NCBI GenBank assembly: GCA_003021105.1
Contig: PXRG01000015.1
Coordinates: 1-64,000 of the forward strand
Source of the DNA: Halobacteriales archaeon QS_1_68_17
Lineage (GTDB): Archaea > Halobacteriota > Halobacteria > Halobacteriales > Haloarculaceae
Length of the DNA stretch: 64,000 bases
Direction of reading: 5' to 3'
Part shown: in pieces, positions 29,761 to 39,695 of the stretch
Numbering within the stretch: position 1 is the stretch's first letter
Layout: each line of letters starts with the position of its first letter
Made by a program: the position numbers and the translations under genes
The notes under the pieces: model-generated
What the model was told of the DNA's origin: nothing
What the model saw: only the letters and a program-made list of their open reading frames with translations
The model's database searches: none

Positions 29761-30408
29761 TTACTCCGGACCTTCGACGAGCGTCGCCTCGATGAGCCGT
29801 TCGATCCCGCGGCGGAGGCGGCCGCCGACGGCGGTCGGCGAGATGCCGAGCGCGTCGGCCAGTTCGGCCAGCGACGCGTCGCGCGGTTCGTGGAAGTACC
29901 CCTCCGCGTACGCCGTCAGCAACGCCTCGCGCTGGGCCTCGGTCAGGCCGTACAGCGTCCCGCTTTCCTCCTCCGTCTGCCGGAGTTCGACGATCTCGAA
30001 GGTGACGTTCTCGGTCCGCGCGAACTCCCAGAGTTCGTACAGCGAGTCCCGGTTTGGCAACCGGAGGTGCATCAGCCACCCGTCGTCCATGCTCTCGGAG
30101 GTGAGCGTGATCGCGCCGACCCGGGTCATCGTCGGCGACAGCAGTTTCGACTCCGCGGAGTACTGGATGCGGTAGAGCCGGCCGTCGTCGAACGCGGTCA
30201 TCAGGTAGTACTCCTCGACGGTGTGGTCGGACTCCAGGGCACGCTCGAACGCCTCGAAGTTCCCCTCGACCGAGAAGAAGTACATGTCGTTCTCGGGGTC
30301 GGTCCCGGCCTCCGAGACGACCTTGATATTCAGGTCGTCCACGCGCTGGATCGTCGGCGTTAGGCCGACGTCCCGGTGCGAGACGTACACTTTGGCGGTT
30401 ATCGTCAT
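29761..30408 (-). CDS. Bacterio-opsin activator-type HTH-10 regulator
   Basis: C-terminal YGLTEAQREALLTAYAEGYFHEPRDASLAELADALGISPTAVGGRLRRGIERLIE. Confidence 0.88.
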   Translation of the reverse strand: MTITAKVYVSHRDVGLTPTIQRVDDLNIKVVSEAGTDPENDMYFFSVEGNFEAFERALESDHTVEEYYLMTAFDDGRLYRIQYSAESKLLSPTMTRVGAITLTSESMDDGWLMHLRLPNRDSLYELWEFARTENVTFEIVELRQTEEESGTLYGLTEAQREALLTAYAEGYFHEPRDASLAELADALGISPTAVGGRLRRGIERLIEATLVEGPE

Positions 30409-30630
30409 CGTTTTGTCTCTCCCACCGCCGGTCCCCTCTCCCGTCGCCCAGTTCGAATAATCCGCGTGGCTTCGACACCGCTTTTGATTCCGTTCGCCAC
30501 CGGTAAGCCGCTCGTTGCCACGCTCCCTGGTTCGGCCAAGGTTCTGATAAACGTACCGCTGGCGGTGGACCGCGGTCCCGGTCCCGAACACCTTTCCCCG
30601 TCATCCCCGAACGTCGGATCGTGATTCCAC

Positions 30631-30777
30631 GTGTCCGACGAACGTCGCTACCGGTGCAAGCAGTGCGGCCACGAGTGGACGGCGACCGCCCCGACGCCGC
30701 CCGACCGGTGTCCCCGCGACGACTGCCAGGCGAAGTTCACGGGCGGCTGGACGGATAATCTATCACGAATAGGGTAG
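30631..30777 (+). CDS. Small zinc-ribbon protein (48 aa)
   Basis: GTG start; MSDERRYRCKQCGHEWTATAPTPPDRCPRDDCQAKFTGGWTDNLSRIG; below ORF-track cutoff. Confidence 0.6.
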   Translation: MSDERRYRCKQCGHEWTATAPTPPDRCPRDDCQAKFTGGWTDNLSRIG

Positions 30778-30899
30778 ATTGGGGGAATGGTAAAGATACG
30801 TATTTTTCCATCTCACGCGGATTCCTCCCGATCGGTATTGTCGCGGGCAGCGATCCTCTACGTACTTGTAACTGCAACCGGAATACGGTGGACGAGAGG

Positions 30900-32351
30900 A
30901 TGCGAGACGACGCCCACACCGACGCGATCCCGCACCTCGACCGGCTCCCGGAGGCGGGCGTCGAGGCCGTCCACGAGGCCTCGATGCACGTCCTCGAGGA
31001 GATCGGCGTCCAGTTCGCCCACGACCGCGCCGTCGACGAGTTCGCGGCTGCCGGGGCCGAGGTCGACAGGGACGACCGGCTCGTCTACCTGCCGCGCGAC
31101 CTCGTCGAGGATTGTATCGACAGCGTGCCCGCGACGTTCACGCTCCACGCGCGCAACCCCGACAACGACGTGACGGTCGGGGACGGCGACCCCGTCCGGG
31201 CGCCCGGGTACGGCCCGCCGAACGTCCGGACCTTCGAGGGGGGTCGCCGGCGCGCGACCGTCGAGGACTACGAGACGCTCGTGACACTCTGCCAGCAGGT
31301 AGGTCCGATCGACTGTACCGGGTACAAGGTCTGTGACCCCCGCGACGTCGATCCCGCGGTCGAGCATTGCGAGCTCATTGCGCGGTCGCTACGGCTGTCA
31401 GACATGCCCGTCATGGGATCGGCGTACGGGGCAGACCGGGCACGGGAGTCGCTGGAGATGGTCGGCATCGCCACCGACGACCCCGACCTCTCGGTGCCGT
31501 ACGCCGGGGCCCTCGTCAACACCGTTTCCCCGCGCCGTTTCGACACCGAGATGCTCGGGGGCCTTCTCGAATACGCGGAACGCGGCCAGCCCGTACTCGT
31601 CTCCTCGTTCACGATGGCGGGAGCCTCCGGCCCCGCCACGCTCGCCGGGGCAATGGCGCAGGCGAACGCGGAGAACCTCGCGGGGATCGCCCTCACCCAG
31701 CTGGTCAACGAGGGCACCCCCGCCGTCTACGGCCTCCCGGCCTCGAACATCGACGCCCGGTACGGGTCGCTCTCGACCGGCAGCCCCGAGTCCGCGCTGT
31801 TCGCCTCGTTCGCGGGCCAGATGGGCCGATACTACGACGTCCCTTCCCGCGCGGGTGGGAGCCTCTCGGACGCCAAACTGGTCGACTACCAGGCGGGGGC
31901 CGAGTCGGCGATGGTGGGGGCTGTCACGCGGTTCGCGGACGTCGGGTTCGTCCTCCACGCGGCCGGCATCCTGGAGTCGTACTCGTCGATCTCCCCGGAG
32001 AAATTCGTCCTCGATTGCGAACTCCTCCAGCAGTTCGACCGGTACGCCGGGGGGTTCCCGCTCTCCGAGGAGTCGTTCGCCCTCGACACGGTCGCGGATG
32101 TCGACCCAGCCGGCCACTTTCTCGACCGCCGGCACACGGTCGAACACTCCCGCGAGGGGTGCTTTCACCCCGAACTGTTCGACAGGCGCTCCCACGGCGA
32201 CTGGCACGAGGACGGCCGCAAATCGTCGTTCGAACGGGCACACGACCGCGTCGGGCGATTGCTTGCCGACTACGAGCGACCGCCGCTCGACGCCGACGTC
32301 GAACGCGAACTGCGGGAGTACGTCGAGACCGCGAGGGAGCGCGCGGGCTGA
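30900..32351 (+). CDS. MttB-family (trimethylamine/glycine betaine-type) methyltransferase, non-pyrrolysine
   Basis: HVLEEIGVQFAHDRAVDEFAAAGAEVD..YGPPNVRTFEGGRRRATVEDYETL..; complete uninterrupted ORF with no in-frame amber codon. Confidence 0.85.
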   Translation: MRDDAHTDAIPHLDRLPEAGVEAVHEASMHVLEEIGVQFAHDRAVDEFAAAGAEVDRDDRLVYLPRDLVEDCIDSVPATFTLHARNPDNDVTVGDGDPVRAPGYGPPNVRTFEGGRRRATVEDYETLVTLCQQVGPIDCTGYKVCDPRDVDPAVEHCELIARSLRLSDMPVMGSAYGADRARESLEMVGIATDDPDLSVPYAGALVNTVSPRRFDTEMLGGLLEYAERGQPVLVSSFTMAGASGPATLAGAMAQANAENLAGIALTQLVNEGTPAVYGLPASNIDARYGSLSTGSPESALFASFAGQMGRYYDVPSRAGGSLSDAKLVDYQAGAESAMVGAVTRFADVGFVLHAAGILESYSSISPEKFVLDCELLQQFDRYAGGFPLSEESFALDTVADVDPAGHFLDRRHTVEHSREGCFHPELFDRRSHGDWHEDGRKSSFERAHDRVGRLLADYERPPLDADVERELREYVETARERAG

Positions 32352-32495
32352 CTCCGGCCGATCCTCGACCTGACGGGAACCGGATACGTCGCCCGCGGGC
32401 CACTCCACAACGTGTCACGAGAAAAACAGGACTCTCCTGGCGGATTCCGGAAACGCGAAGATTGATTACCGTCGACTCGGAACCGTCGGGTTGTC

Positions 32496-34214
32496 ATGAC
32501 ATCATCGGACGGAGACGAGCCATCAGTCCCCACGGATTACGAGGTCGCACAGTCGGTAGATCTACAGCCCATCGACGAGGTGACAGAACCGTTCGGTCTG
32601 GACGCTTCGGACCTGGAGTTCTACGGCAACTACAAGGCGAAGGTATCGATGGATTCGGTCCACGAGATCGTCTCCGGGGAGACCGCCGACAGCGAACTCG
32701 TGCTGGTCACGGGGATGACGCCGACCCCGAAAGGGGAGGGCAAGACGGTCACGACCGTCGGTCTCGGGCAGGCGTTCAACCGGATCGGCGAGGAGACGCT
32801 GATTGCGATCCGCGAACCGTCGCTGGGGCCGGTGTTCGGCGTGAAAGGCGGCGCGGCCGGGGGTGGCTGGTCGCAGGTGCTCCCCATGGAGGACATCAAC
32901 CTCCACTTCACGGGCGACCTGCACGCCCTGACCGCGGCCCACAACCTCATCTCCGCGATGCTGGACAACCACATCCGGCAGAACCAGGAGCCGCGGATCG
33001 ATACGAAAAACGTCGAGTGGAAGCGGGCGATCGACCAGAACGACCGCGCGCTCCGTGAAACGGTCGTCGGCCTCGGCGACACCGGCGGGCGGGCCCGCGA
33101 GGACGGGTTCGTCCTGACCGCCGCCTCCGAACTGATGGCGGTGCTGTGTCTGGCCGACAGCCTCGGGGACCTCAAGGAGCGGGTCGCCCGGATCATCGTC
33201 GCCTACGACGAGGACGGCGACCCGGTCACCGTCGACGACATCGAGGCCACGGGCGCGGCCACGATCCTGCTGCGGGACGCCCTCAAGCCCAACGTCGTCC
33301 AGACCATCGAGGGAACGCCGGCGTTCGTCCACGGCGGTCCCTTCGCAAACATCGCCCACGGTACCAACTCGCTGATCGCGGACAAGGTCGCCAGCCGCAA
33401 GGCCGACTACCTCATCACCGAGGCGGGCTTCGGCTCCGACCTGGGCGCCGAGAAGTTCATGAACGTCGTCTGCCGGTTCGGCGACATGGAACCCTCGGCG
33501 GTGACCCTCGTCGCCTCGGCCCGGGCGCTGAAGTACCACGGCTACGACATGTGGCCGGCCGACTTCGACAAACTCGACGAACCGAACCCCGAAGCGGTCG
33601 CGGACGGCCTGGTCAACCTCGACAAGCACGTCGCCAATCTCCAGCAGTTCGGCGTGCCGGTCGTGGTCGCCATCAACCGGTTCCCCGGCGACACCGACGA
33701 GGAGATCGAGACGATCATCGACCACTGCGAAGAGGAACTCGGCATCCGCGCGGCCGTCTCCGACGTCTTCTCGGAGGGCGGCGAGGGCGGCGTCGAACTC
33801 GCCGAGAAGATCACCGACGCCGTCGAGAACGACGACGCCGACTTCCAGTACCTCTACGACGCCGAGGACCCCATCAAGGAGAAAATCGAAACCGTCGCCA
33901 CCGACATCTACGGTGCCGGCGACGTCAACTACGTCGGCTCCGCCGAAGCGGACATCGAGCGCCTGGAGGGCCTCGGGATGGACGACATGCCGATCATCAT
34001 GTCGAAGACGTTCCACTCGTTCAGTGACGACGCGAGCCTCAAGGGCGCACCCGAGGGCTGGACGCTCGACGTCCGCGAGGTGTACCCCTCGGCCGGTGCC
34101 GGCTTCCTCGTCGTCCTGACCGGCGACGTCCTGACGCTGCCCGGCCTGCCCTCGCGGCCCGCCGCCGCGGACATGGACATCGACGAGGACGGGACTATCA
34201 CCGGCCTCTTCTGA
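32496..34214 (+). CDS. fhs: Formate--tetrahydrofolate ligase
   Basis: LVTGMTPTPKGEGKTVTTVGLGQAFNRIGEETLIAIREPSLGPVFGVKGGAAGGG. Confidence 0.96.
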   Translation: MTSSDGDEPSVPTDYEVAQSVDLQPIDEVTEPFGLDASDLEFYGNYKAKVSMDSVHEIVSGETADSELVLVTGMTPTPKGEGKTVTTVGLGQAFNRIGEETLIAIREPSLGPVFGVKGGAAGGGWSQVLPMEDINLHFTGDLHALTAAHNLISAMLDNHIRQNQEPRIDTKNVEWKRAIDQNDRALRETVVGLGDTGGRAREDGFVLTAASELMAVLCLADSLGDLKERVARIIVAYDEDGDPVTVDDIEATGAATILLRDALKPNVVQTIEGTPAFVHGGPFANIAHGTNSLIADKVASRKADYLITEAGFGSDLGAEKFMNVVCRFGDMEPSAVTLVASARALKYHGYDMWPADFDKLDEPNPEAVADGLVNLDKHVANLQQFGVPVVVAINRFPGDTDEEIETIIDHCEEELGIRAAVSDVFSEGGEGGVELAEKITDAVENDDADFQYLYDAEDPIKEKIETVATDIYGAGDVNYVGSAEADIERLEGLGMDDMPIIMSKTFHSFSDDASLKGAPEGWTLDVREVYPSAGAGFLVVLTGDVLTLPGLPSRPAAADMDIDEDGTITGLF

Positions 34215-34278
34215 GGCGCGGAGCCTCCTCTCCATTTAAGATCTATCTTTACTGATTAATGCGGTATTTATGTATTCG

Positions 34279-34298
34279 TTACATCGCTAACGATGTAA
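34279..34298. promoter_or_regulatory. Perfect dyad, candidate operator or hairpin
   Basis: TTACATCG-CTAA-CGATGTAA in AT-rich intergenic region. Confidence 0.4.
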
Positions 34299-34585
34299 TT
34301 GTTTAAAAATCCGTCCGACGCACGTCATTCGTTCGCCCCCGGTCTACAGCGCGGACGTCGTCCGTTCGGCCGGTCGGACGGCGTCCGGGACCGATTGCGC
34401 CCGCGGAGTCGCCCCCGTGACGGCACGGACCGGCACGCCGTCGGCCGGTCCAAACCAACGATGGTCGATCAGTTTACATTTCGAGCCGGCGACTACACGC
34501 TTTGCCCGCATGCCGGTCTCTCGCGGTGTTCGGCGCTCGTGTAGTGATAACTACAGTATCAGCAGTCCGGAAAACTGTGGTTGGT

Positions 34586-34966
34586 TCAGGCGTTGTCCGC
34601 GACGACCTCGATCTCGACGGCCGCGCCCTTCGGGACGTTACCGACCTCGACGGCGCTCCGGGCGGGCGGGTCCTCCTGGAAGTAGGCGCTGTAGGCCTCG
34701 TTGAACTCGTCGAAGTCGTTCACGTCGTCGAGAAAGACCGTCGTCTTGAGGACGTCGGCCATCGACAGCCCCTCGGCCTCGAGGATGGCGGCGACGTTGT
34801 CGAGACACTGGCGGGTCTGGTCGGCGACGGACTCGTCGTCGAGCAGTTCGCCGTCGGCGGTCAGCGGGAGCTGACCGGCCGTGAAAAGGAGGTCGCCGTT
34901 TGTCGTCGCCTGGCTGTACGCCCCGACCGCCGCGGCCGCGTCGTCGGTGCTGATGGTGCGTTTCAT
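34586..34966 (-). CDS. RidA family protein (reactive intermediate deaminase)
   Basis: [63 protein letters not shown]. Confidence 0.93.
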   Translation of the reverse strand: MKRTISTDDAAAAVGAYSQATTNGDLLFTAGQLPLTADGELLDDESVADQTRQCLDNVAAILEAEGLSMADVLKTTVFLDDVNDFDEFNEAYSAYFQEDPPARSAVEVGNVPKGAAVEIEVVADNA

Positions 34967-35087
34967 CGGTCTGGGCTACTCCGGCGCGCTCCTTAAAACT
35001 GAAGAAAGCGAGCCGCCCCCGTCGTCGGGCGCTCGTCCCCGCGCCAGCGTCGAAAGCTATACCTTCCACCATTTCGGACACGACTGT

Positions 35088-36341
35088 ATGAACCTGACCG
35101 ATCCGCTCGTGGAAGTCGACCCGGACGTCCAGTCCGCGATCGCGGCCGAACGCGACCGCCAGGAGTCGACGCTCGACATGATCGCCTCTGAGAACCACGT
35201 CTCCGAGGCCGTCATGGACGCGCAGGGCACCGTGATGACCAACAAGTACGCCGAGGGGTATCCGGGCGAGCGGTACTACGGCGGCTGTCGCTACATGGAC
35301 GAGGTCGAACAGCTCGCAATCGACCGCGCGAAGGAACTGTTCGGCGCGGACCACGTCAACGTCCAGCCCCACGCCGGCACGCAAGCGAACATGGGCGTGT
35401 ACTTCACAGTCCTGGAGCCGGGGGACAAGATCCTCTCGCTAGAGCTGTCCCACGGCGGCCACCTCTCGCACGGCCACCGCGCGAACTTCTCCGGGAAGCT
35501 CTACGACGTCGAACAGTACGAGGTCGATCCCGAGACGGGGTACATCGACTACGAGGAGGTCGCCGCCCACGCCGGGGAGTTCGCGCCCGACATCATCGTC
35601 TCGGGCTCGTCGGCCTACCCGCGGGAGTTCGAGTACGATACCATCCAGGAGATCGCCGACGAGGTCGGTGCCTACCACCTCGCGGACATCGCACACGTCA
35701 CCGGGCTGGTCGCGGCGGGCGTCCACGCCAATCCCGTCGACCACGACGTCCCCTTCGTCACGGGCAGCACGCACAAGACGATCCGCGCCGGCCGCGGGGG
35801 GATGATCCTCTGTGACGAGGAGTACGCCGACGGCGTCGACTCGTCGGTGTTCCCGGGCAGCCAGGGCGGCCCGCTGATGCACAACGTCGCCGGCAAAGCG
35901 GTCGGGTTCGCGGAGGCGCTGACGCCGGAGTTCGAGGAGTACGCCCGCCAGGTCGTCGACAACGCCAAGCGGCTCGCGGACGTGTTCCGGCAACACGGCC
36001 TGAGCCTCGTCTCCGGCGGGACGGACAAACACCTCATGCTGGTCGACCTCCGCGAGTCCCACCCCGACCTCACGGGCAAGGAGGCTGAGTCGGCACTCGA
36101 AGACGTGGGCGTGATCGTCAACAAGAACACGGTGCCGGGCGAGACGCGCTCGCCGATGGTCACCAGCGGTATCCGGGTCGGCACGCCTCCGCTGACGACC
36201 CGCGGGTTCGGCGAGGACGAGATCGAGACCGTCGGCGACCTGATGGTCGAGGTGCTGAACGACCCCGACGACGCGGAGGTCACGGATCGCGTCAGCGCCG
36301 AGATCGACCGGCTCTGCGAGGAGTTCCCGATCTACGGCTGA
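35088..36341 (+). CDS. glyA: Serine hydroxymethyltransferase
   Basis: [64 protein letters not shown]. Confidence 0.96.
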   Translation: MNLTDPLVEVDPDVQSAIAAERDRQESTLDMIASENHVSEAVMDAQGTVMTNKYAEGYPGERYYGGCRYMDEVEQLAIDRAKELFGADHVNVQPHAGTQANMGVYFTVLEPGDKILSLELSHGGHLSHGHRANFSGKLYDVEQYEVDPETGYIDYEEVAAHAGEFAPDIIVSGSSAYPREFEYDTIQEIADEVGAYHLADIAHVTGLVAAGVHANPVDHDVPFVTGSTHKTIRAGRGGMILCDEEYADGVDSSVFPGSQGGPLMHNVAGKAVGFAEALTPEFEEYARQVVDNAKRLADVFRQHGLSLVSGGTDKHLMLVDLRESHPDLTGKEAESALEDVGVIVNKNTVPGETRSPMVTSGIRVGTPPLTTRGFGEDEIETVGDLMVEVLNDPDDAEVTDRVSAEIDRLCEEFPIYG

Positions 36342-36399
36342 TCGATCAGTCGTCGTAACCTTATTCTTCCGGCCCCCTGAACCTGATAGTGGAGCAACC

Positions 36400-36843
36400 A
36401 TGTACGACAAGATACTGGTTCCGACCGACGGGGGCACCGCTGCACAGAAAGGTGTCGAGCACGCCATCGAACTCGCGTCGGCGGTCGGTGCGACCGTCCA
36501 CGCGCTGTACGTGATCGACCTGCCGGGTGCGCCACGGACTCCCCACATCTGGGACGACGAGGAGGAGATCCGCGAGGAGTACGAGAGCCACGGCGAGGAG
36601 ATCACCGCCGAGGTCTGCGACGCGGCGGCCGACGCGGGAGTCGAATGCATCGGCGTCCTCCGGACGGGCACCGTCCACGAGGAGGTCAGCGACTACGCCG
36701 AACAGGAGGGCGTCGACCTGGTCGTGATGGGGACCGGGTACCGCGGCAAGTTCGGCGCGCTCCTCGGCGGGAACGCCGAGAAGGTCGTCCGCACCTGCCC
36801 CGTCCCGGTCACGACGATCCGACTCGACGAGGAAGAGAACTGA
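36400..36843 (+). CDS. Universal stress protein (UspA family)
   Basis: MYDKILVPTDGGTAAQKGVEHAIELAS..VMGTGYRGKFGALLGGNAEKVVRTCPVPVTTI. Confidence 0.92.
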   Translation: MYDKILVPTDGGTAAQKGVEHAIELASAVGATVHALYVIDLPGAPRTPHIWDDEEEIREEYESHGEEITAEVCDAAADAGVECIGVLRTGTVHEEVSDYAEQEGVDLVVMGTGYRGKFGALLGGNAEKVVRTCPVPVTTIRLDEEEN

Positions 36844-37059
36844 TCGCCGCGGGCCATCCCCGCTTTCCCGCTCTGGCGCCAGCCGTCGGGGAGCGTGGCA
36901 GACGCGAACGCTTCCCCGCTCGCGTCTATCCGTTCGCCCGGGGTCGGCCAGCCGTCCGCTACTGTCGTCGTTCCGACGCCCGTCGTGGCGGGCGGTCCCG
37001 GCGGGGACTCCGAATTATTTCGGCGGTGTGGCCCTAACTCTTATAGGAGCAATCGTCGT

Positions 37060-37797
37060 ATGCGGCCCATGGAGGAGGAGCTGTATCGCGGGCTCGCGCG
37101 CTACTACGACATTCTCTACCAGTACCGGGACGCGAGGGGGCAGGCTGCGTTCGCGCTCGACCAGCTGGCACGGCACGGGGATCGGGAGACGGGCACCGCG
37201 CTGGTGCTGGGGTGTGGCACCGGGGTACACAGCCAGCACCTCGTGGAGGCGGGACTCGGCGTGGTCGGGATCGACAAACACGAGGAGATGCTCCGGGTCG
37301 CGCGGGAGCGGACCGACGCGACATTCCGGCAGGGGACCCTTCCCGACGTCGCGCTCGATCGGACGTTCGATCTGGTGTTCCTCCCGGGTACCGTCGTGAA
37401 CTACCTCTCGATGGCCGACCTCGAAACCACCTTCGACCTCCTGGCGTCACATCTCGCCGACGACGGCGTCCTCGTGTTCGACTACGGGACGCTGTTCGAC
37501 GTCGACGGACGCGAACCCCCGTTTCTCAACACGGCCAGCGACGGCGACGTCGACGTGGCACAGCTCGTGCAACTGCGGCGCTACAGCGACCGGAAGACCC
37601 GCTGGGACTCGGTCGTCGTCGCCGTCGGGCCGGACTTCGAGGAGTTCTTCGTGGACACCCACGCGATCACCGTCCTCGAACGTGACGACCTCCGGGAGAT
37701 GCTCCGCGACCGCGGCTTCGAGGTGACCGTCCACCCCGACGGATACGACACCGGCGACCAGTTCGACGTCGACATCGAGACCGTCGTCGCGCGATGA
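37060..37797 (+). CDS. SAM-dependent methyltransferase (class I)
   Basis: ALVLGCGTGVHSQHLVEAGLGVVGIDKHEEML..; overlaps the downstream CPBP gene by 4 nt. Confidence 0.85.
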   Translation: MRPMEEELYRGLARYYDILYQYRDARGQAAFALDQLARHGDRETGTALVLGCGTGVHSQHLVEAGLGVVGIDKHEEMLRVARERTDATFRQGTLPDVALDRTFDLVFLPGTVVNYLSMADLETTFDLLASHLADDGVLVFDYGTLFDVDGREPPFLNTASDGDVDVAQLVQLRRYSDRKTRWDSVVVAVGPDFEEFFVDTHAITVLERDDLREMLRDRGFEVTVHPDGYDTGDQFDVDIETVVAR

Positions 37798-38417
37798 CGC
37801 GCCCCGGCGTCGTCGTGTCGCTGCTCGTGACCGGGTACGTCGCCAGCCTCCCCCTGCTGGTGGTCCCCTACTCGGCGACCGCGACGACCCTCCTCTCGGC
37901 GGCGCTGGACTACCAGTTCCGGCGGACACACGAACCGTGGTTGTACGCGTCGTTCCTGGTCGCCGCGGCCGCGGTGATCGTCGCTGCCCCGGTCCCGCTG
38001 GTCGTTTCCCCCCACCCGTTCGCACTGGCGGCAGTCCCGCTGGGTGCGATGCTGTACTGGATCGACACCCGGTTGTGGGCGTGGTGGACAGGCTCCCGAA
38101 TCCAGGCGACGGACAGGTCGACCGGCTGGATCGTCACCACGCTGCTCGGCCCGTTCCCCGAGGAGATCATCTACCGCGGTGGTCTTTCGGTGTTGCTCCC
38201 CACGTTCGGCCCCGCGGCGTACACGGTCGTCTCGGCGGTCCTGTACGGGACGAACCACTACCACATCGGCCGGAAAGAGGTCGCATTCAAGGCCTGGAAC
38301 GGCGTTCTCTACGCGGCGCTGTACGTCGCGGCGGGGACGCTCGTCGTTCCCCTGGCCGCCCACCTCGCGTACAACGTGGCTTCCCTGTCGTTCGTCCGCG
38401 AGGGGTCCCGCGGATGA
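37794..38417 (+). CDS. CPBP-family intramembrane metalloprotease (SagE-like)
   Basis: PFPEEIIYRGGLSVLLPTFG (EExxxR), NHYHIG, HLAYNVASL; multiple TM spans. Confidence 0.82.
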   Translation: MTRPGVVVSLLVTGYVASLPLLVVPYSATATTLLSAALDYQFRRTHEPWLYASFLVAAAAVIVAAPVPLVVSPHPFALAAVPLGAMLYWIDTRLWAWWTGSRIQATDRSTGWIVTTLLGPFPEEIIYRGGLSVLLPTFGPAAYTVVSAVLYGTNHYHIGRKEVAFKAWNGVLYAALYVAAGTLVVPLAAHLAYNVASLSFVREGSRG

Positions 38418-38420
38418 CGT

Positions 38421-39695
38421 CTACGGGAACGGGTGCGGTCTGTCGGTGACGGACGCGCCGGCAAACGCCGGGTGGGCCGACGGCAGCACCGACGGCGGCG
38501 AGAGCGCGAGGAGTTCGGGGACGACCGTCCGGGCGACAGCGAGTCCCACGTCCGCCACGTCCGGCGTCGTCACGTCGAACCCGACCGGGGTCGCGCCGGC
38601 CGCGTCGAGCCGCCGACAGACCACCGCCAGCCGTTCGGTCGGGGCCGACGTCGCCGGCGGGTCCGGGAACGAGAACGGTTCGACCGGCGCGTCGACCAGG
38701 AAGGCCACGTCCTCGCGCTGGTCGGGGTGTGCGTAGTGGAGCGCGTTGTCCTCGAAGTTGGCGACGACCGACCCGGCGTCGACGTCCTCGACGGTGCGTT
38801 CGGCCCGGAGCGTCGAGAGGTAGTGCCAGCCCTGTGCCACCTCCAGGACCGCGTCGCGCATCGCCTCGCGGGGGTCCAGCGCTGCGCCGGCCCCGACGAC
38901 GAACGCCGGGAACGAGCCGCGGTCGTCGTATCCCACGGCCGCGACCGTCGGAATCTCGACCGGCGACGCCAGCCCGAGCAGTTTGACCGTGGGTGGTCCG
39001 GGACCGGTCACGGTCGAGACGAACCGGTCGACGGCCGGCCAGTCGTCGCGGTCGACGGCCGCGGGCGTTCGCTGGCGACACCACGTCCGCATGAACGCGT
39101 CGCGTTCGACGAGTTCCAGCAGCCCGCGCCCGAGCGCGTCCACGAGCGACCGCGCGGCCGCAGCACCGCTGCTCGATCCCGGGAGGTGGACCGGCTCCCC
39201 GCCGAGCGGCCCGGTCCGGTACCAGACCAGTTCGGCCGGGACCGCGATCCGCTCGCCCGTCAGCAGATCCAGCCCGCGGTCCCAGCACACCGGCGTCGTC
39301 CGGTCGAACGGCGCGAACTGCTCGGCCCGGTCCGCGGCCGAATAGACGTCGAGGTAGTCGAACGGCACGACGCGCTCTTGCTCCCGGAGCCGCTCGTGGG
39401 ACGCCCGCGGCAGGTCGGTCGGCGGCCAGCAGAGACAGTACCGTTCGATCACCTCCCCGACGGCACCGGCGTGGGCCGTCTCCAGTTGCAGGCCCTTGCC
39501 GGTCGGGGCCAGGTCCAGGTCGTGGTCCGCCCCGACCAGCCACTCGACGTCCGCGGTCTCGGGGACGCTGACGACGAGGCCGCCGCCCGCCGGGTCGGGC
39601 GGGACGTGCCAGAGGCCGTTCACGATCCCGGTCCGGCTCCCGAACAGCCGGCGGTACGTTCCGGGCAACAACTCGCCGCGGTCGACGACCTTCAT
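38421..39695 (-). CDS. YcaO-family cyclodehydratase (SagD-like)
   Basis: MKVVDRGELLPGTYRRLFG..HLPGSSSGAAAARSLVDALGRGLLELVERDAFMRTW..FEDNALHYAHPDQRE. Confidence 0.88.
   Translation of the reverse strand: MKVVDRGELLPGTYRRLFGSRTGIVNGLWHVPPDPAGGGLVVSVPETADVEWLVGADHDLDLAPTGKGLQLETAHAGAVGEVIERYCLCWPPTDLPRASHERLREQERVVPFDYLDVYSAADRAEQFAPFDRTTPVCWDRGLDLLTGERIAVPAELVWYRTGPLGGEPVHLPGSSSGAAAARSLVDALGRGLLELVERDAFMRTWCRQRTPAAVDRDDWPAVDRFVSTVTGPGPPTVKLLGLASPVEIPTVAAVGYDDRGSFPAFVVGAGAALDPREAMRDAVLEVAQGWHYLSTLRAERTVEDVDAGSVVANFEDNALHYAHPDQREDVAFLVDAPVEPFSFPDPPATSAPTERLAVVCRRLDAAGATPVGFDVTTPDVADVGLAVARTVVPELLALSPPSVLPSAHPAFAGASVTDRPHPFP

Noticed and set aside
30900-32351. Pyrrolysine-containing MttB
   Set aside because: The ORF is full length without an in-frame TAG, so it is a non-pyrrolysine MttB homologue
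34299-34544. 81-aa plus-strand ORF in the fhs-ridA gap
   Set aside because: Arg/Ser/Pro-rich composition, no motif, atypical for an acidic haloarchaeal protein
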